DNA from: CAYTAP01 sp964435775
GTDB lineage: Bacteria > Planctomycetota > Phycisphaerae > Tepidisphaerales > Tepidisphaeraceae
Length of the DNA stretch: 34,920 nucleotides
Direction of reading: 5' to 3'
Assembly (NCBI GenBank): GCA_964435775.1
Contig: CAYTAP010000026.1
Coordinates: forward strand, 1 to 34,920
Shown one piece after another: positions 16,008 to 25,368 of the stretch. The translations under genes and the position numbers were made by a program. The notes beneath the pieces were generated by a model. That model saw nothing but the letters and a program-made list of their open reading frames with translations, was not told the origin of the DNA and did not search any database. Within the stretch, counting starts at the first letter, position 1, and every line of letters starts with the position of its first letter.

Positions 16008-17870
16008 CTACTTCGATTCATCGGTGATGCTCGTCGCCGCGGTCCAGTCCAGGGTGGGGGGCGTGTAGGGGATGGTCTGCCCGCTGACGTGTTCATACGC
16101 CCAGTGGGCGGCGAAACGGACGAGGGGGTCCATGTCCTCTGTGGCGAGGGCTTTGAAAATGTCCTGTGCCCCCGGCGTCTTGCGGATGACCAGGCACTTG
16201 ATCGCCTCAAACCGGGCGGGCGACACATCGTTGATGTTTTTGGCAATGGCGATGAGCATTTGATTGGTTGCGCTATCGCCCGGTGCAGCGATATTGCCCA
16301 GCGCCCATACCGCGGCGGCGCGCATGTCGGGCGATTGCTCCATCGCGCTGCCATTGATGACACGTTTGATTGCGGGTATGGCCGCGCGGTATTTGAAACA
16401 GGCGGCCGCATAGAACCCCGCCTCGCCGGCGTCGGTGGACACCGCGCCGCGCGGGCCCATCAGATCGGCCTGGGAGACGGGCACGTTGTTCAGCAGCGCG
16501 AGGAGGCGGTCCGCCGGAGCGGGGTTGCCAATCCGCGCCAACGACCAGATTGCCTGCGTGTACAGCGGCCAGTTCATGCGGTCGGATGGACTCTTGAACG
16601 TGAGCAGCGCGATCTGGGCATCGAGCGCGGTTTCACTTTTCATTGCGCCCAGCAGGTAGGAGCCATCCTGCTGTCGTTCGGGGTCGGGTGTGCCGGAGGA
16701 TGGGGCAAGCAACCCGGCTGCGATGGTGATGATCCGCTCACGCATCTGCGGCGTGCTGTATGCGGCCAACGATTCGCGGGCGGCGTCATGAAGCGGACGG
16801 TAGGGGTCGTACAACTGTTTGGTGAGTAATTCGAGCGATGCGGGATATGGATGCGATTTGAAGATTCGTGCGGCGGCTTCGCGGACGGTCGGATCGCCGT
16901 CGGAGAGCATCGTCAGGGCGTGTTGTTGCTGAGTGGCGGGATCGGCCAGTTGGGACATGGCGACGACGGCGCCGCGGCGAATGGTGGGATGCTCATCCTT
17001 CAGCTCTTTGAGGATGGCGTTCGTCTGGTTCGTTGCACCGATGTCACCCAGGGCGTCAATGGCCGCGACGCGCAAGGGGATCGATGCGGTGAGGAAGGGA
17101 ACAATGACGCCTGCTTGCTCCGTCGCCTTGATTCGCCCCAGGGCGCGAAGGGCTTCCGCCTGGATCGCCGGCGGCCACTTGGGCAAATGAGCGGCGATGG
17201 ATGCGGCGTTGGCCGGCAGGGCGTGGCTCAATGCCAGGTGGACCACGGCCGGGTCGGCGTCGGCGATTCCCTTTTCAATCACAGCCGGTTGATCCTTCGG
17301 GGCGCTGAGTTCAATGGTGGCGTTCAATGCGGCGTGGCGTACGGCGGGATCGGGATCGGCCAGCAGCGCATCGGTTGGCGCCAGGAGTGACGCATCGCCC
17401 AGCGTGCCGGCGGCGCGGGCGGCGGCGGCGCGGAGCAGCGGGTTGTCATGGGCGAGGAATGGACGGATCGCCGGTGCGCCCTGCGCGTGTTTGGTCGCGC
17501 CGATCTCCAGGAGCAGGCTGGCCTGTCCGTAGTCGGTGTGGTCACGACCCAGGGCATCGACAAGAAGCTGCGTGGTGCGGAGGGTGGTGGCGTTCTTTGG
17601 AGTGGCGGGGGGATAGTCCACGCCGAGCATGCCGTAGTCGGCCATGATCTGCGCCATCGTCAAAGGCCCGTTGTCAACCGGGCGCGACGCGGGGAGCACG
17701 GGAATTTTGGTGATCGGTGCGGTGGTTGCGGGCTTCTCCGCGGCGGCGGCGATGATGACGGGGGAATTGATGCCCCAGGGGAGCAGCAGCGCGCCAATGA
17801 ACAGCGGCGTGATCACGCGGGCCGGGCGAACGAGCGGGTGGATTGAGTCGATCAGTCGTGAAGCGGGCAT
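16008..17870 (-). CDS. Exported HEAT-repeat protein of an ABC cluster
   Basis: The 620-aa protein has an N-terminal signal peptide or anchor (ARVITPLFIGALLLPWGINS, residues ~18-37). A long array of HEAT/PBS-lyase-type helical repeats follows, e.g. DPAVRHAALNATIEL, IPLRVAAIDALGDIGA, HPTIRRGAVVAMSQLADP, DGDPTVREAAARIFKSH and LHDAARESLAAYS. Such arrays act as protein-protein scaffolds. The ATG at 17870 has GGAAGGAAG upstream. An alternative ATG at 17906 overlaps the permease stop (ATGA) and would add 12 residues. It is the last gene of a minus-strand cluster with an ABC permease, an ATPase and a large membrane protein, so it probably works with that transporter at the outer face of the membrane. 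No enzymatic motif was seen. Confidence 0.82.
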   Translation of the reverse strand: MPASRLIDSIHPLVRPARVITPLFIGALLLPWGINSPVIIAAAAEKPATTAPITKIPVLPASRPVDNGPLTMAQIMADYGMLGVDYPPATPKNATTLRTTQLLVDALGRDHTDYGQASLLLEIGATKHAQGAPAIRPFLAHDNPLLRAAAARAAGTLGDASLLAPTDALLADPDPAVRHAALNATIELSAPKDQPAVIEKGIADADPAVVHLALSHALPANAASIAAHLPKWPPAIQAEALRALGRIKATEQAGVIVPFLTASIPLRVAAIDALGDIGATNQTNAILKELKDEHPTIRRGAVVAMSQLADPATQQQHALTMLSDGDPTVREAAARIFKSHPYPASLELLTKQLYDPYRPLHDAARESLAAYSTPQMRERIITIAAGLLAPSSGTPDPERQQDGSYLLGAMKSETALDAQIALLTFKSPSDRMNWPLYTQAIWSLARIGNPAPADRLLALLNNVPVSQADLMGPRGAVSTDAGEAGFYAAACFKYRAAIPAIKRVINGSAMEQSPDMRAAAVWALGNIAAPGDSATNQMLIAIAKNINDVSPARFEAIKCLVIRKTPGAQDIFKALATEDMDPLVRFAAHWAYEHVSGQTIPYTPPTLDWTAATSITDESK

Positions 17871-17902
17871 GCGTCTTCCTTCCAGTTGCGGTCTGTGCGG
17901 TG

Positions 17903-19609
17903 TCATCCCTTGCGCAGGAGGTATGAGAGGCGGGCGCGGGCGACAAGGATCATCACGATGCACAGTCCGCTGATGAGGTACAGATGCGGGATGTAGAGGC
18001 TTGCGATGCGGCTCGCGGCCTCGGCGCCGGGGCCGGTCGGCGCGGGGAGGATGTTGATCGCCATGACCAGGGGGCTGATGAAGGCGATGTCGGCGCCGAT
18101 GCGGATGGACAATTGCTGCCCCGCGCCCCACCAGCCGAACAGGGGTATCAGAAATACGGCGGCGGTCACCAGGTATGCGGCGACCGTCGCGCGGGCGGTC
18201 TGCGTGGCGAAACTGGAGCAGAGGATGCCCAGCGTGCAGCAGAAAACCACGGCCAGCAGCACCACCGGCAACAGGTGCAGGAAGTATACGCGGTACCCTT
18301 CGTTGACGAATTGCAGCGCGCCGTACGCGGGCAATAGCGCGAGCACCGGCAGCAGCGCCGGCAGGAATGCCGGAAGGAACTTGCCCCAGAAGATCTGTCC
18401 GCCTCGAAGGGGGGTCAGACGGAGGGTTTCGAACGTGCCGTTCTCGATCTCCGAACTGATGGCGGCGCTGGTCAGGGAGGGGACCACCAATCCGATCAAT
18501 GCGATCTGAAACGCGACGAGCACCTGTGCGACATGGAGGAGCAGATCGCTGTATTCGGATCCGCCAAAGAGGCTCATGACCGCCAGACCGAGTGACGCCA
18601 GGAGGGCGGCGTAAAAAATGCGGATCATCCATCGCCATCCGGCGAGGCTGCTCGTGCGGCGTTCCTTGGCGACGACCGGATTGGTGCGCCCGAAGGGATG
18701 CGGCTGCTTCTTGGGGTCGATCAGATACAGAATCCGCCGCCCGAGCGATCGCTCCTCGTCGGTGAGCAGCGCCTGTCCAAAGGCATCCGCGCCGGTCGGT
18801 GGACGCTGGAGGCGCATCACGAGGACGACGAGGCACGCGACGACCACGACGCCGGCGGTGGGGATATAGAGGCTCCATATCGGATACAGATGGGCGGCGC
18901 CGCCGGTTTCGATGAGCTGGCCGCGAAAGAGGGAGAGGGCGGCGGCGACCGGCGAGAGGGCGCGGATGTAATGCAGCACCATCGCCGACGTGCCCGTCTG
19001 GCTTTGGATCATGATGGCGGCCGGGACAAGCACCGCTCCGCACAGGAGCAGAACCGCGCCATAGGCGATGACCAGCGCCGTCGCGCTGCTTTTGCTGACC
19101 GCGGAGATGGTGAGCGATGTGATCGAGAGATAAATCGCCGTGGTCAGGAGGATGGCGTATGCCCAGAGGAGGTCGGCGGTTTGAAGATCGCCGCGCCATG
19201 CGAGCAGCGCGATGAAGGGCAGTCCGCTGATGAGCAAAATGAAGGGGTAGAGGATCGCCAGCCACACTTTGCCGCTGATGATCTGCCCGGGGCTCAGCCG
19301 CGACGCGTACAGCATTTCGAGGGTGTTCGCCTCCTTCTCGCCGGTGAGGGCGACGGCGGCGATGCCGGGGACGAAGAGGATGAGCATTGCGATCTGCCCG
19401 ATGACAAGCCCGACGAGGAGGCTGTCGTTGGTGCGAACAAGCGATGGGCCGTCGCCGACCGCGAACGTGCCCCCGAGCACGCCCCCCTGCGGCCAGGAGG
19501 CCAGGACGAGCAGCGCCAGGACCGCGACGAAGAGGACCTGCACCGCCGCCACGCGCTTGAGCCGCAGCAGTCCGAGGAGGTCTTTCTGAAGGACGGGGTT
19601 GAATTGCAT
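17903..19609 (-). CDS. ABC-2-type transporter permease, tandemly duplicated (double-length)
   Basis: The 568-aa protein consists of two similar ABC-2 membrane halves, roughly residues 1-265 and 320-568, each with about six helices. Each half carries the conserved coupling-helix block: half one has GEKEANTLEMLYASRLSPGQI and half two has SEIENGTFETLRLTPLRGGQI. The cytoplasmic linker (residues ~270-320) is charged. Normally two ABC-2 permeases pair; here both are on one chain, so one copy plus two copies of the ATPase encoded just upstream could form the transporter. The stop TGA overlaps a possible ATG of the HEAT gene. The substrate is unknown; ABC-2 systems typically export lipids, polysaccharides or drugs, or act in gliding and envelope functions. 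Confidence 0.88.
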   Translation of the reverse strand: MQFNPVLQKDLLGLLRLKRVAAVQVLFVAVLALLVLASWPQGGVLGGTFAVGDGPSLVRTNDSLLVGLVIGQIAMLILFVPGIAAVALTGEKEANTLEMLYASRLSPGQIISGKVWLAILYPFILLISGLPFIALLAWRGDLQTADLLWAYAILLTTAIYLSITSLTISAVSKSSATALVIAYGAVLLLCGAVLVPAAIMIQSQTGTSAMVLHYIRALSPVAAALSLFRGQLIETGGAAHLYPIWSLYIPTAGVVVVACLVVLVMRLQRPPTGADAFGQALLTDEERSLGRRILYLIDPKKQPHPFGRTNPVVAKERRTSSLAGWRWMIRIFYAALLASLGLAVMSLFGGSEYSDLLLHVAQVLVAFQIALIGLVVPSLTSAAISSEIENGTFETLRLTPLRGGQIFWGKFLPAFLPALLPVLALLPAYGALQFVNEGYRVYFLHLLPVVLLAVVFCCTLGILCSSFATQTARATVAAYLVTAAVFLIPLFGWWGAGQQLSIRIGADIAFISPLVMAINILPAPTGPGAEAASRIASLYIPHLYLISGLCIVMILVARARLSYLLRKG

Positions 19610-19671
19610 GATGATCTTGTGCGATTGAAGGTCAGTGACGTTGGGCGCTGTTCATCGGATGTATGCGACGC

Positions 19672-20637
19672 TCATTTGGTCAGGCTCATGAAGGCGTCCT
19701 CGAGGTCGGCCATCACCTCGTGAAAGCCGAGAACGGGCACGCGATTTTGCAGAAGCAGCAGGAGGCTCTGCGCCAGTTGCTGCTCGTCGGCCTGCACCTC
19801 GTAGCGAAGGGTGCCGCCGCTGTCGCCGGTGGCGGGGGGCGCGGCGCTGGCCACGGGTTCCCAGACGCCCGGCGCGCCGGCGAGAGCGGTCCGGGCTTTG
19901 TCGATGTTCTTCAGCACGTTGATTTCCATCAGACGCTTCTGACGGAGGTTGCGGAGAATCTCCTGCACGGGTCCGGAGGCGATCATCTTTCCATTGGACA
20001 AAATCCCCACCGTGTCGCACACGTCGGCCAGCTCCGGGAGGATGTGGCTGGAGACGAGGACCGCCTTGCCCATGTCGGCCAGTTGACGCAAAAGCCCTCG
20101 CATGCCGATGCGGGCGCGGGGGTCGATCGTGGCGGCCGGTTCGTCGAGGATCAACACCTGCGGATCATGCAGCAGCGTCTTGGCGATGCCGACGCGCTGT
20201 TTCATCCCGCGCGACAATGCGCCCATGAGCTTGTCGCGGAACTGGGTGGAGTCGGCGATCGCCAGGCATTCGTCGATCCGCGCCTTGCGCTTTTTCACCG
20301 GGATTTTGTACGCCGCGCAGAAAAAGTCGAGGTATTCCCAGACGCGAAGCGTGGGATAGACGCCGAAGTTGTCCGGCAGGTAGCCGACGCGCTGCTTGAG
20401 CAGGTCGCGGTTGCCCGTGACATCGGTCTCGGCGACGATTGCCTTGCCGCTGGAGGGGTCGAGCAGCCCGCAAAGGATGCGGAAGGTTGTCGTCTTCCCC
20501 GCGCCGTTGGGTCCGACGTAGCCAAACACCTCACCCTTGTGAACGGTGAGATTGAGATTGTCCAGGGCAACAAAATCGCCATAGCGGCGGGTTAGATTCT
20601 CCGTGCGTAAAATCGGTGCGGATCGATCAACGGGCAT
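19672..20637 (-). CDS. ABC transporter ATP-binding protein
   Basis: The 321-aa ATPase has Walker A GPNGAGKTT (42-50), a Q-loop replaced by YLPDNFGVYPTL (typically YLPE in this class), signature LSRGMKQRV (141-149), Walker B VLILDEP (161-167) and the H-loop SSH (196-198). The C-terminal ~90 residues form the regulatory extension common to ABC-2 exporter ATPases of the CcmA/DrrA/NatA type. ATG 20637 starts just before the first strand of the domain, with GAGG six bases upstream. It overlaps the end of the upstream gene by 11 bases, and the permease starts 62 bases after its stop. The operon structure implies it drives the double-length permease. Confidence 0.93.
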   Translation of the reverse strand: MPVDRSAPILRTENLTRRYGDFVALDNLNLTVHKGEVFGYVGPNGAGKTTTFRILCGLLDPSSGKAIVAETDVTGNRDLLKQRVGYLPDNFGVYPTLRVWEYLDFFCAAYKIPVKKRKARIDECLAIADSTQFRDKLMGALSRGMKQRVGIAKTLLHDPQVLILDEPAATIDPRARIGMRGLLRQLADMGKAVLVSSHILPELADVCDTVGILSNGKMIASGPVQEILRNLRQKRLMEINVLKNIDKARTALAGAPGVWEPVASAAPPATGDSGGTLRYEVQADEQQLAQSLLLLLQNRVPVLGFHEVMADLEDAFMSLTK

Positions 20638-23215
20638 TGGAAACCTCGGCGGTAATGTGTGTGCGCTTCGTGTGCGATGGCTTGTCGGCCGGATGGGGGA
20701 TGGCTGGTTGGGATTGCTCGTCGGCATGGCCGCTGAGCATCCCATTGCGATCGGCGGCGTCGGACTCCTCGCGCGGCGGTCCAATCACCTCGGCCGTGAA
20801 ACCCACCTCCAGATGACGAACAGACCACTGGGAAACAAGGCTGCCGACGGGCACCCCCGATGAATGGACCGTCACGAGCAGCCAGAGTCGCCCCTGTGCG
20901 TCGTAGTCCTGTGCGGTGGCGGTGAACTTCGCCGTTCGTCCGCCAACCGGCTGTGACCATTCACCCACCACGTCGCCGGCGGGATTGGATCGCGAGGGCA
21001 GCCGCCCGTTTCGCACCTGCCCGCGCCGGATGGTGATCATCTGCTGTGGCGCGGCGATGTCGAGATCAATCGTGACCTCCCGCGGCCGAAGTTGGCCAAT
21101 CTCCCGCGGTGCGGCGAAGCCCACGAGCATCTCGGTGTCGAGGTTGGTGGACAGCCATTGGTCATGTTCGCCGTCATACTGTGGCACGCGGGCCGGTCCG
21201 GTGACGATGCGCGCGAAGGCGGGATCGATTTTGATTGTCGATCCCACCGGCGACGATTCCAGTCGCACCGGCAGACGGACCAGCGACTGGGACCGCATAG
21301 GTGTGGCTTGCGACGGTGTGAGCAGCCCCGCGCCGTCGTCGAGCCACGCGTCAATTTCACGGACTGGCGGTGTTGGATGCAGCGAGCCGCCAAGCTCGAC
21401 CTTGGACGAGGTTGATAAGGCGCGGAGCACATCGCCACGCAACTGCGCGGTTTGCGAGCGGATGACGGCGGCGTTGGTGAAGTCATCGCGGCCGTTGCGC
21501 CGGTCGGGGTGCTGCCGCGAATCGCCCACCGGTAGATCCGCGAGGCTGAACTTGGCGTGACGCCAGCGGAGCAGCGGCGCGACGAGCGGCTGATCGAGCT
21601 GGTTTTTCGTCGAAAGGATGAGTCCATCGGCCTCAAAGCGTGCGGTGATCTCCGCCGGTCGGCGTGAGGGCAACGCGCCGACTGTTTCCCAGACGCGTTC
21701 GATGCTCAGCGCTTTGACGCCGGCGTTCGGAACCGAGAAGGGATGTTCCTGGATCAAGGGCACCTCAGCGCCGGCGACGATGGGTCGCACCAGCGCGCCG
21801 TCGGCGGCGGTGAGCGAATAATTCGCATCATTCCTGCCGACATAGGCCGTGATTTCCCGTTGTTCGCCCGACCCCGTGGCACTGACCTGCATGACCGACA
21901 AGCGGGCGCCGCTCAGGTTTTGGGCGCGGGTCTTGCCGACCGTCAAAGCCACCAGCGCGATCGAGACCACGATCGAGATCGCCATGCTGACCGCGAATGC
22001 CATCGGCCGGCGCGCCCCCCCGATCAGCAGTTGCGCCAGCAGCACGAGCAACACAAACCCGCCGGCGACGGAAGCGGCGGCGGTCCACGAAACCGTGGAT
22101 CGGCCGAGCATGGACTGAAGCAGGTCAACCTGGCTTGTCTGAAAATCCGTGTCGCGCCATGCCGTCGCCGAGGGGGCGAGGCTCACCAGGCGCCGCCAGA
22201 CACCCGTCGTGCGTGGATCGCTGTTGGACAGTGCCGATGCGGGGAAACTCGTGAAGATGACCCGCCCCATCCCCACCTGACGGTAGGCGGCGTACACATA
22301 GTCTTTGTCCTGCAGAATGACGGTGACGCCATCATCTTTGACAATCGCCTCGGCTTCGCGGAGATAGCGCCCGAAGTAAAAAGGTGTCTGCCCCGTTGGT
22401 GTGATGCGGTCGGCCAATCGTTCCCCAATCGGTTGGGCTGGCAAGTAGGGCGCCAGCCAACTGTCGGCGACATGATCTTTCTCGCGGGGCGCTGCGAGGA
22501 TCAAGTTGCCGCCCCGGTTGATGAAGTCGAACAGTGCTTTGCGCTGCGCCGGGCCAAGGGCATCCGGATCGACATCCTGCATGATGATGATTTTAACCGC
22601 CGCATAATCACCGTAGGTGCGACCCATGTCCGGCGAACCAATCGCCGGCGAGATGACGGGGACGCCGGAAACGCTCCGGAGGGTTTCGGCCAGATCGGAA
22701 GTGTCGAAGGCGTCGTCCGCCTCGGCGTCATCGCTGACACCCAACAGGTAAAAGCCCGGCGCGTCGCTGTCCCCCAGGTCCTTGAACATTTGCGCTGCGG
22801 GTCGGCCGAGGAGGGGAACCCGCGCGATTCTCGCGCCCGTGGTGTCCTCCCATCGCGCGGTGGTCAACGCCGCGCCGGGAGGGGCTTTGCTCCAATCCAC
22901 GTCGCCGGGCGCCTTGAGGGGAAAGTACGCCATGGCCCGCACCCGCACCCGCGAATGCGCCGGGACATAAACCGGGCGGGTGTAGTCGGCGCGCGTGCCG
23001 TTGCCAAGCGGCAATACACCAAAGCCGTTGACATCCTTGCCCGTGCTGTTTTTGAAGTCCAAACGGAGGGGCGTCCAGAGGGAGTGCGGGAACACCGGGC
23101 CGTAGACCGAGGAGATGGTCATCGTCCGGTTGGTGTCCTCGGCCGAAGCGATGCCGGCAGTGAGCGCACCCAGGGTGGCGACGAAAAACAACAACAAGGT
23201 GACTGGCGATTTCAT
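20627..23215 (-). CDS. Large exported membrane protein of the ABC cluster, unknown function
   Basis: The 862-aa protein has a signal peptide (MKSPVTLLLFFVATLGALTA). A beta-rich domain (SSVYGPVFPHSLWTPLRLDF) is followed by a Rossmann/GATase-like domain (about residues 150-330; GDYAAVKIIIMQDVDPDALG, then FDFINRGGNLILAA). Two adjacent membrane helices lie near 380-440, and a second long extracytoplasmic domain near 440-780. A hydrophilic tail (residues ~800-862, rich in Asp, Pro and His) overlaps the ATPase start. The middle domain resembles the auxiliary GATase-like part of GldG-type and DUF4350-type proteins seen with ABC exporters, but I cannot assign a family firmly. ATG 23215 is chosen over GTG 23242 because it fits the signal peptide. 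It is the first gene of the four-gene cluster. Confidence 0.72.
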   Translation of the reverse strand: MKSPVTLLLFFVATLGALTAGIASAEDTNRTMTISSVYGPVFPHSLWTPLRLDFKNSTGKDVNGFGVLPLGNGTRADYTRPVYVPAHSRVRVRAMAYFPLKAPGDVDWSKAPPGAALTTARWEDTTGARIARVPLLGRPAAQMFKDLGDSDAPGFYLLGVSDDAEADDAFDTSDLAETLRSVSGVPVISPAIGSPDMGRTYGDYAAVKIIIMQDVDPDALGPAQRKALFDFINRGGNLILAAPREKDHVADSWLAPYLPAQPIGERLADRITPTGQTPFYFGRYLREAEAIVKDDGVTVILQDKDYVYAAYRQVGMGRVIFTSFPASALSNSDPRTTGVWRRLVSLAPSATAWRDTDFQTSQVDLLQSMLGRSTVSWTAAASVAGGFVLLVLLAQLLIGGARRPMAFAVSMAISIVVSIALVALTVGKTRAQNLSGARLSVMQVSATGSGEQREITAYVGRNDANYSLTAADGALVRPIVAGAEVPLIQEHPFSVPNAGVKALSIERVWETVGALPSRRPAEITARFEADGLILSTKNQLDQPLVAPLLRWRHAKFSLADLPVGDSRQHPDRRNGRDDFTNAAVIRSQTAQLRGDVLRALSTSSKVELGGSLHPTPPVREIDAWLDDGAGLLTPSQATPMRSQSLVRLPVRLESSPVGSTIKIDPAFARIVTGPARVPQYDGEHDQWLSTNLDTEMLVGFAAPREIGQLRPREVTIDLDIAAPQQMITIRRGQVRNGRLPSRSNPAGDVVGEWSQPVGGRTAKFTATAQDYDAQGRLWLLVTVHSSGVPVGSLVSQWSVRHLEVGFTAEVIGPPREESDAADRNGMLSGHADEQSQPAIPHPADKPSHTKRTHITAEVSNAR

Positions 23216-23490
23216 GATTTGCCCAGTGTCGGCATTCTCCACCGAAAGGGTCCCACCCGGCGTTCTAGAGGCGGACGGGACATGCCTGCAAGCAACCGGT
23301 GGAACAATTGAAGGGGGAATCTATCAGAAGAACGTCCAAATGCGAAGTTTGATGATTCTTTGTGCGCCACCCCAATTACTGGACGTTGAGGGGCAATGTG
23401 ACACCACCTGTGGAGGCGTTCGAATTGGTTGCTGCAATGAGCCGATCGGCTGTTTGAGTGACGGAGATCGTCTTGAGGGGTTGGCAGCGC

Positions 23491-23529
23491 GCAAAAAAGA
23501 AGACAGCGGCTTTTCAGCACGCTGTCTTC
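23491..23529 (-). terminator. Intrinsic terminator downstream of the plsC-like gene
   Basis: On the minus strand, GAAGACAGCG (23529-23520) pairs perfectly with CGCTGTCTTC (23508-23499) around an 11-base loop, and a run of six T follows (complement of A at 23493-23498). This is textbook. It lies 236 bases after the acyltransferase stop, so that mRNA has a long 3' tail unless another small RNA is made here. Confidence 0.8.
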
Positions 23530-23764
23530 CGGAGGGGAGAAAATGCGCCATTGCGCGAGCGATCCGTAAATTACCTATGTTATCATATCGTTCATTTTGC
23601 CGCAGTCAACTTCCATTCACTTCCGTACCATTGTGCTGCTGATTATGAGATCGACGCAGTGGCGTTGCAAACTCCAATGTTTTTTCCGACGACTTATCCA
23701 CAGATCATTTGTCGCCTCACGATTCGTCGGACGTTTGCCGTGGTTCGAACAATAAGACGTCAGA
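23530..23764. other. Noncoding stretch with one exact DnaA box
   Basis: No gene is supported on either strand. The sequence is locally AT-richer (23570-23600 and 23670-23700) and contains TTATCCACA at 23694-23702, an exact consensus DnaA box. No second exact box was noticed, so it may be a DnaA-responsive site or chance. Confidence 0.4.
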
Positions 23765-24412
23765 TCACGAGCCCGGGTTCGTTCGCATTCCGGCGATTGC
23801 CTGTCGAATGGTCTTTGTCGCGTGGCCGAGGTCATCGTCACTCGCTTTACCCCGATCAAAATGAAGCGGTGCGCCAAATGAAAGAATCGTCGTATTGCCG
23901 GAGAGAAAAGACCGAATCATATCCTTGCCGCGTTGCGAGCCGTCGAGGCGGGCGGGGTGGACGGGGATGCCGGTGCGCATCGCCATCATCGCCACGCCAT
24001 TGTGGAAGGGGAGCAGTTCATCTGAGGTTTCAATTTTTCCTTCGGGGAAAATCCCGAGGATACCTCCGTCATGGAGCACGCGAAGAGCGGCTCGGGTCGC
24101 GGCGGTGTCCTGGCCGGAGCGATTGGTGGGGATGGCGCCGACGGCGCGGCAGATGGTGGCAACTGACTTCACGTTGAAATACTCCGCCGCCATCATCCAG
24201 GTGATGAGTCGCGGGCAGGCGGCCTGGATCAAGAGAGGGTCGAGGGCGCAGGTGTGATTGCACACGAGAATGGCCGGGCCGATGCGGGGCAGTTGGCAGG
24301 GGGAGGTGACGGTGAGATTGTGAACGGTGCGGACGTAAAAGCGGCTGACCGCTTGAAGCAGCCGGACGGCGCGGGTGGATTCGATGGGCGGACGTTGGGT
24401 CGCGCTATGCAC
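23765..24412 (-). CDS. plsC: 1-acyl-sn-glycerol-3-phosphate acyltransferase (PlsC family)
   Basis: PlsC adds the second acyl chain to make phosphatidic acid at the inner membrane. The 215-aa protein has the catalytic H(X4)D motif NHTCALDP with H53 and D58. The second motif block (AVGAIPTNRSG) and FPEGK (122-126), which bind the phosphate, are also present, as is the later IPVHPARL motif. Length is at the short end for the family and there is no strong N-terminal membrane helix. Other acyltransferases of this family act on lysophospholipids or ornithine lipids, so the exact acceptor is uncertain. The neighbours lexA and the ABC cluster give no hint. Stop TGA at 23765-23767. Confidence 0.88.
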   Translation of the reverse strand: MHSATQRPPIESTRAVRLLQAVSRFYVRTVHNLTVTSPCQLPRIGPAILVCNHTCALDPLLIQAACPRLITWMMAAEYFNVKSVATICRAVGAIPTNRSGQDTAATRAALRVLHDGGILGIFPEGKIETSDELLPFHNGVAMMAMRTGIPVHPARLDGSQRGKDMIRSFLSGNTTILSFGAPLHFDRGKASDDDLGHATKTIRQAIAGMRTNPGS

Positions 24413-24508
24413 GGAGCAAGGGAATACCGTCTGCGGGCGACGGAGGCAAGAAGGGGGGTGGGCAGGGCAAGGTCATTCAATTCTGCGCGGGATCGAATCA
24501 CGGAATCG

Positions 24509-24575
24509 AACCACAGATGAACACGGATAAACACGGATGGAGAAAATCTGCGTTCATCTGAGTTCATCCGTGGTT
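24509..24575. repeat. Dispersed inverted repeat with ACACGGAT units
   Basis: AACCACAGATGAACACGGAT, a further ACACGGAT unit, and then the complementary TTCATCTGAGTTCATCCGTG with GTT form an imperfect hairpin of ~67 bases containing internal direct repeats of GAACACGGAT/TAAACACGGAT. It occupies the plsC-lexA gap (24413-24668). The rest of that gap shows no gene. Confidence 0.7.
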
Positions 24576-24668
24576 CATTCTCTGGTCAATGACTGCCTTC
24601 TCCGGAACACTGAACCTTGAACTCGGCTCCGCCCGTCGCAGTTCGAACCCCTGCCCCTCCTTGCCCTC

Positions 24669-25280
24669 TCAATAATTTCGCAGCACGCCGATCACCACGC
24701 CCTGCACCGCGCATCGGTTGGCGTCCACGATCCGCGGTTCCATGCTGCTGTTGGCCGGTTGAAGACGGACTTTGCCGCCGGGCTCCTTGTAAAATCGCTT
24801 GAGGGTCGCTTCGCCGCTGTCGAGCAGGGCGACGACTTGTTCTCCGTTGCGTACGCTGTCACGCCGTTCGATGACGACGTAATCGCCATCGCACAGGTGA
24901 TCTTCGATCATCGATTCGCCTCGCACGCGGAGGACATACACGCCGTTGCGCGATTTGAACATCTGCTCGAGATCAAGCTCCTCGCGGTTCTCGATCGCTT
25001 CGATTGGGGAACCGGCCGCGATGTTCCCCAGGAGCGGGAGTTTGGTCGAACGATTCTCGTCCGGCAGTCGCTCGTCGGTCACGATCTCAAGCGACCTCGC
25101 CTTGTGCTTGCTCCGGCGCAGCACGCGCTTTTTCTGCAATGCCCCGACGTGCTCGAAAATCGTCACCTTGCTCGTCCCCAACTGGTCGGCCAACTCCTGC
25201 ATCGTCGGGGCATACCCATGCAGATGCCGGTAGTTGCGAATGGCCACGACGACGTCCAACTGCCGCGGTGTGAGGTTCAT
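24669..25280 (-). CDS. lexA: LexA repressor
   Basis: LexA represses SOS genes and cleaves itself when RecA is activated. From ATG 25280 the protein is 203 aa. It has an N-terminal winged helix (MNLTPRQLDVVVAIRNY through LGTSKVTIFEHVGALQKK, residues 1-60). The C-terminal peptidase domain has the Ala-Gly cleavage site A89-G90 (NIAAGSP), nucleophile S123 (RGESM) and general base K161 (ATLKRF). All catalytic elements are present. The start has a weak AAGG upstream; a longer frame to 25343 lacks similarity to the family. The recognition helix (PTMQELADQLGTSKVTIFEH) differs somewhat from E. coli LexA, so its operator may not be the E. coli type. It is divergent from the YjfB-like gene. Confidence 0.95.
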   Translation of the reverse strand: MNLTPRQLDVVVAIRNYRHLHGYAPTMQELADQLGTSKVTIFEHVGALQKKRVLRRSKHKARSLEIVTDERLPDENRSTKLPLLGNIAAGSPIEAIENREELDLEQMFKSRNGVYVLRVRGESMIEDHLCDGDYVVIERRDSVRNGEQVVALLDSGEATLKRFYKEPGGKVRLQPANSSMEPRIVDANRCAVQGVVIGVLRNY

Positions 25281-25368
25281 AACGCGCCTTTGCTTTGCTC
25301 CCGTGCCGGGCACGGCTGGGATTCGTTGATTGTCCGCCAGCACCCGATGCGTGGAATTGTTCGGATGC

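Noticed and set aside
17871..19265. N-terminal extension of the HEAT protein reading through the permease
   Set aside because: The frame is open upstream to 19265 but overlaps the permease in another frame; a ribosome site and signal peptide at 17870 mark the true start.
18698..19723. 341-residue plus-strand frame opposite the ABC permease
   Set aside because: Antisense to a permease with clear paired ABC-2 domains; its translation is highly charged low-complexity sequence.
23694..23702. Exact DnaA box as evidence of oriC
   Set aside because: A single 9-base match without a cluster, DUE or replication genes is expected by chance; kept only as a note.
24637..24655. tRNA T-arm-like sequence (GCAGTTCGAACCCCTGC)
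   Set aside because: Neither strand shows matching acceptor, D or anticodon arms at the right distances.
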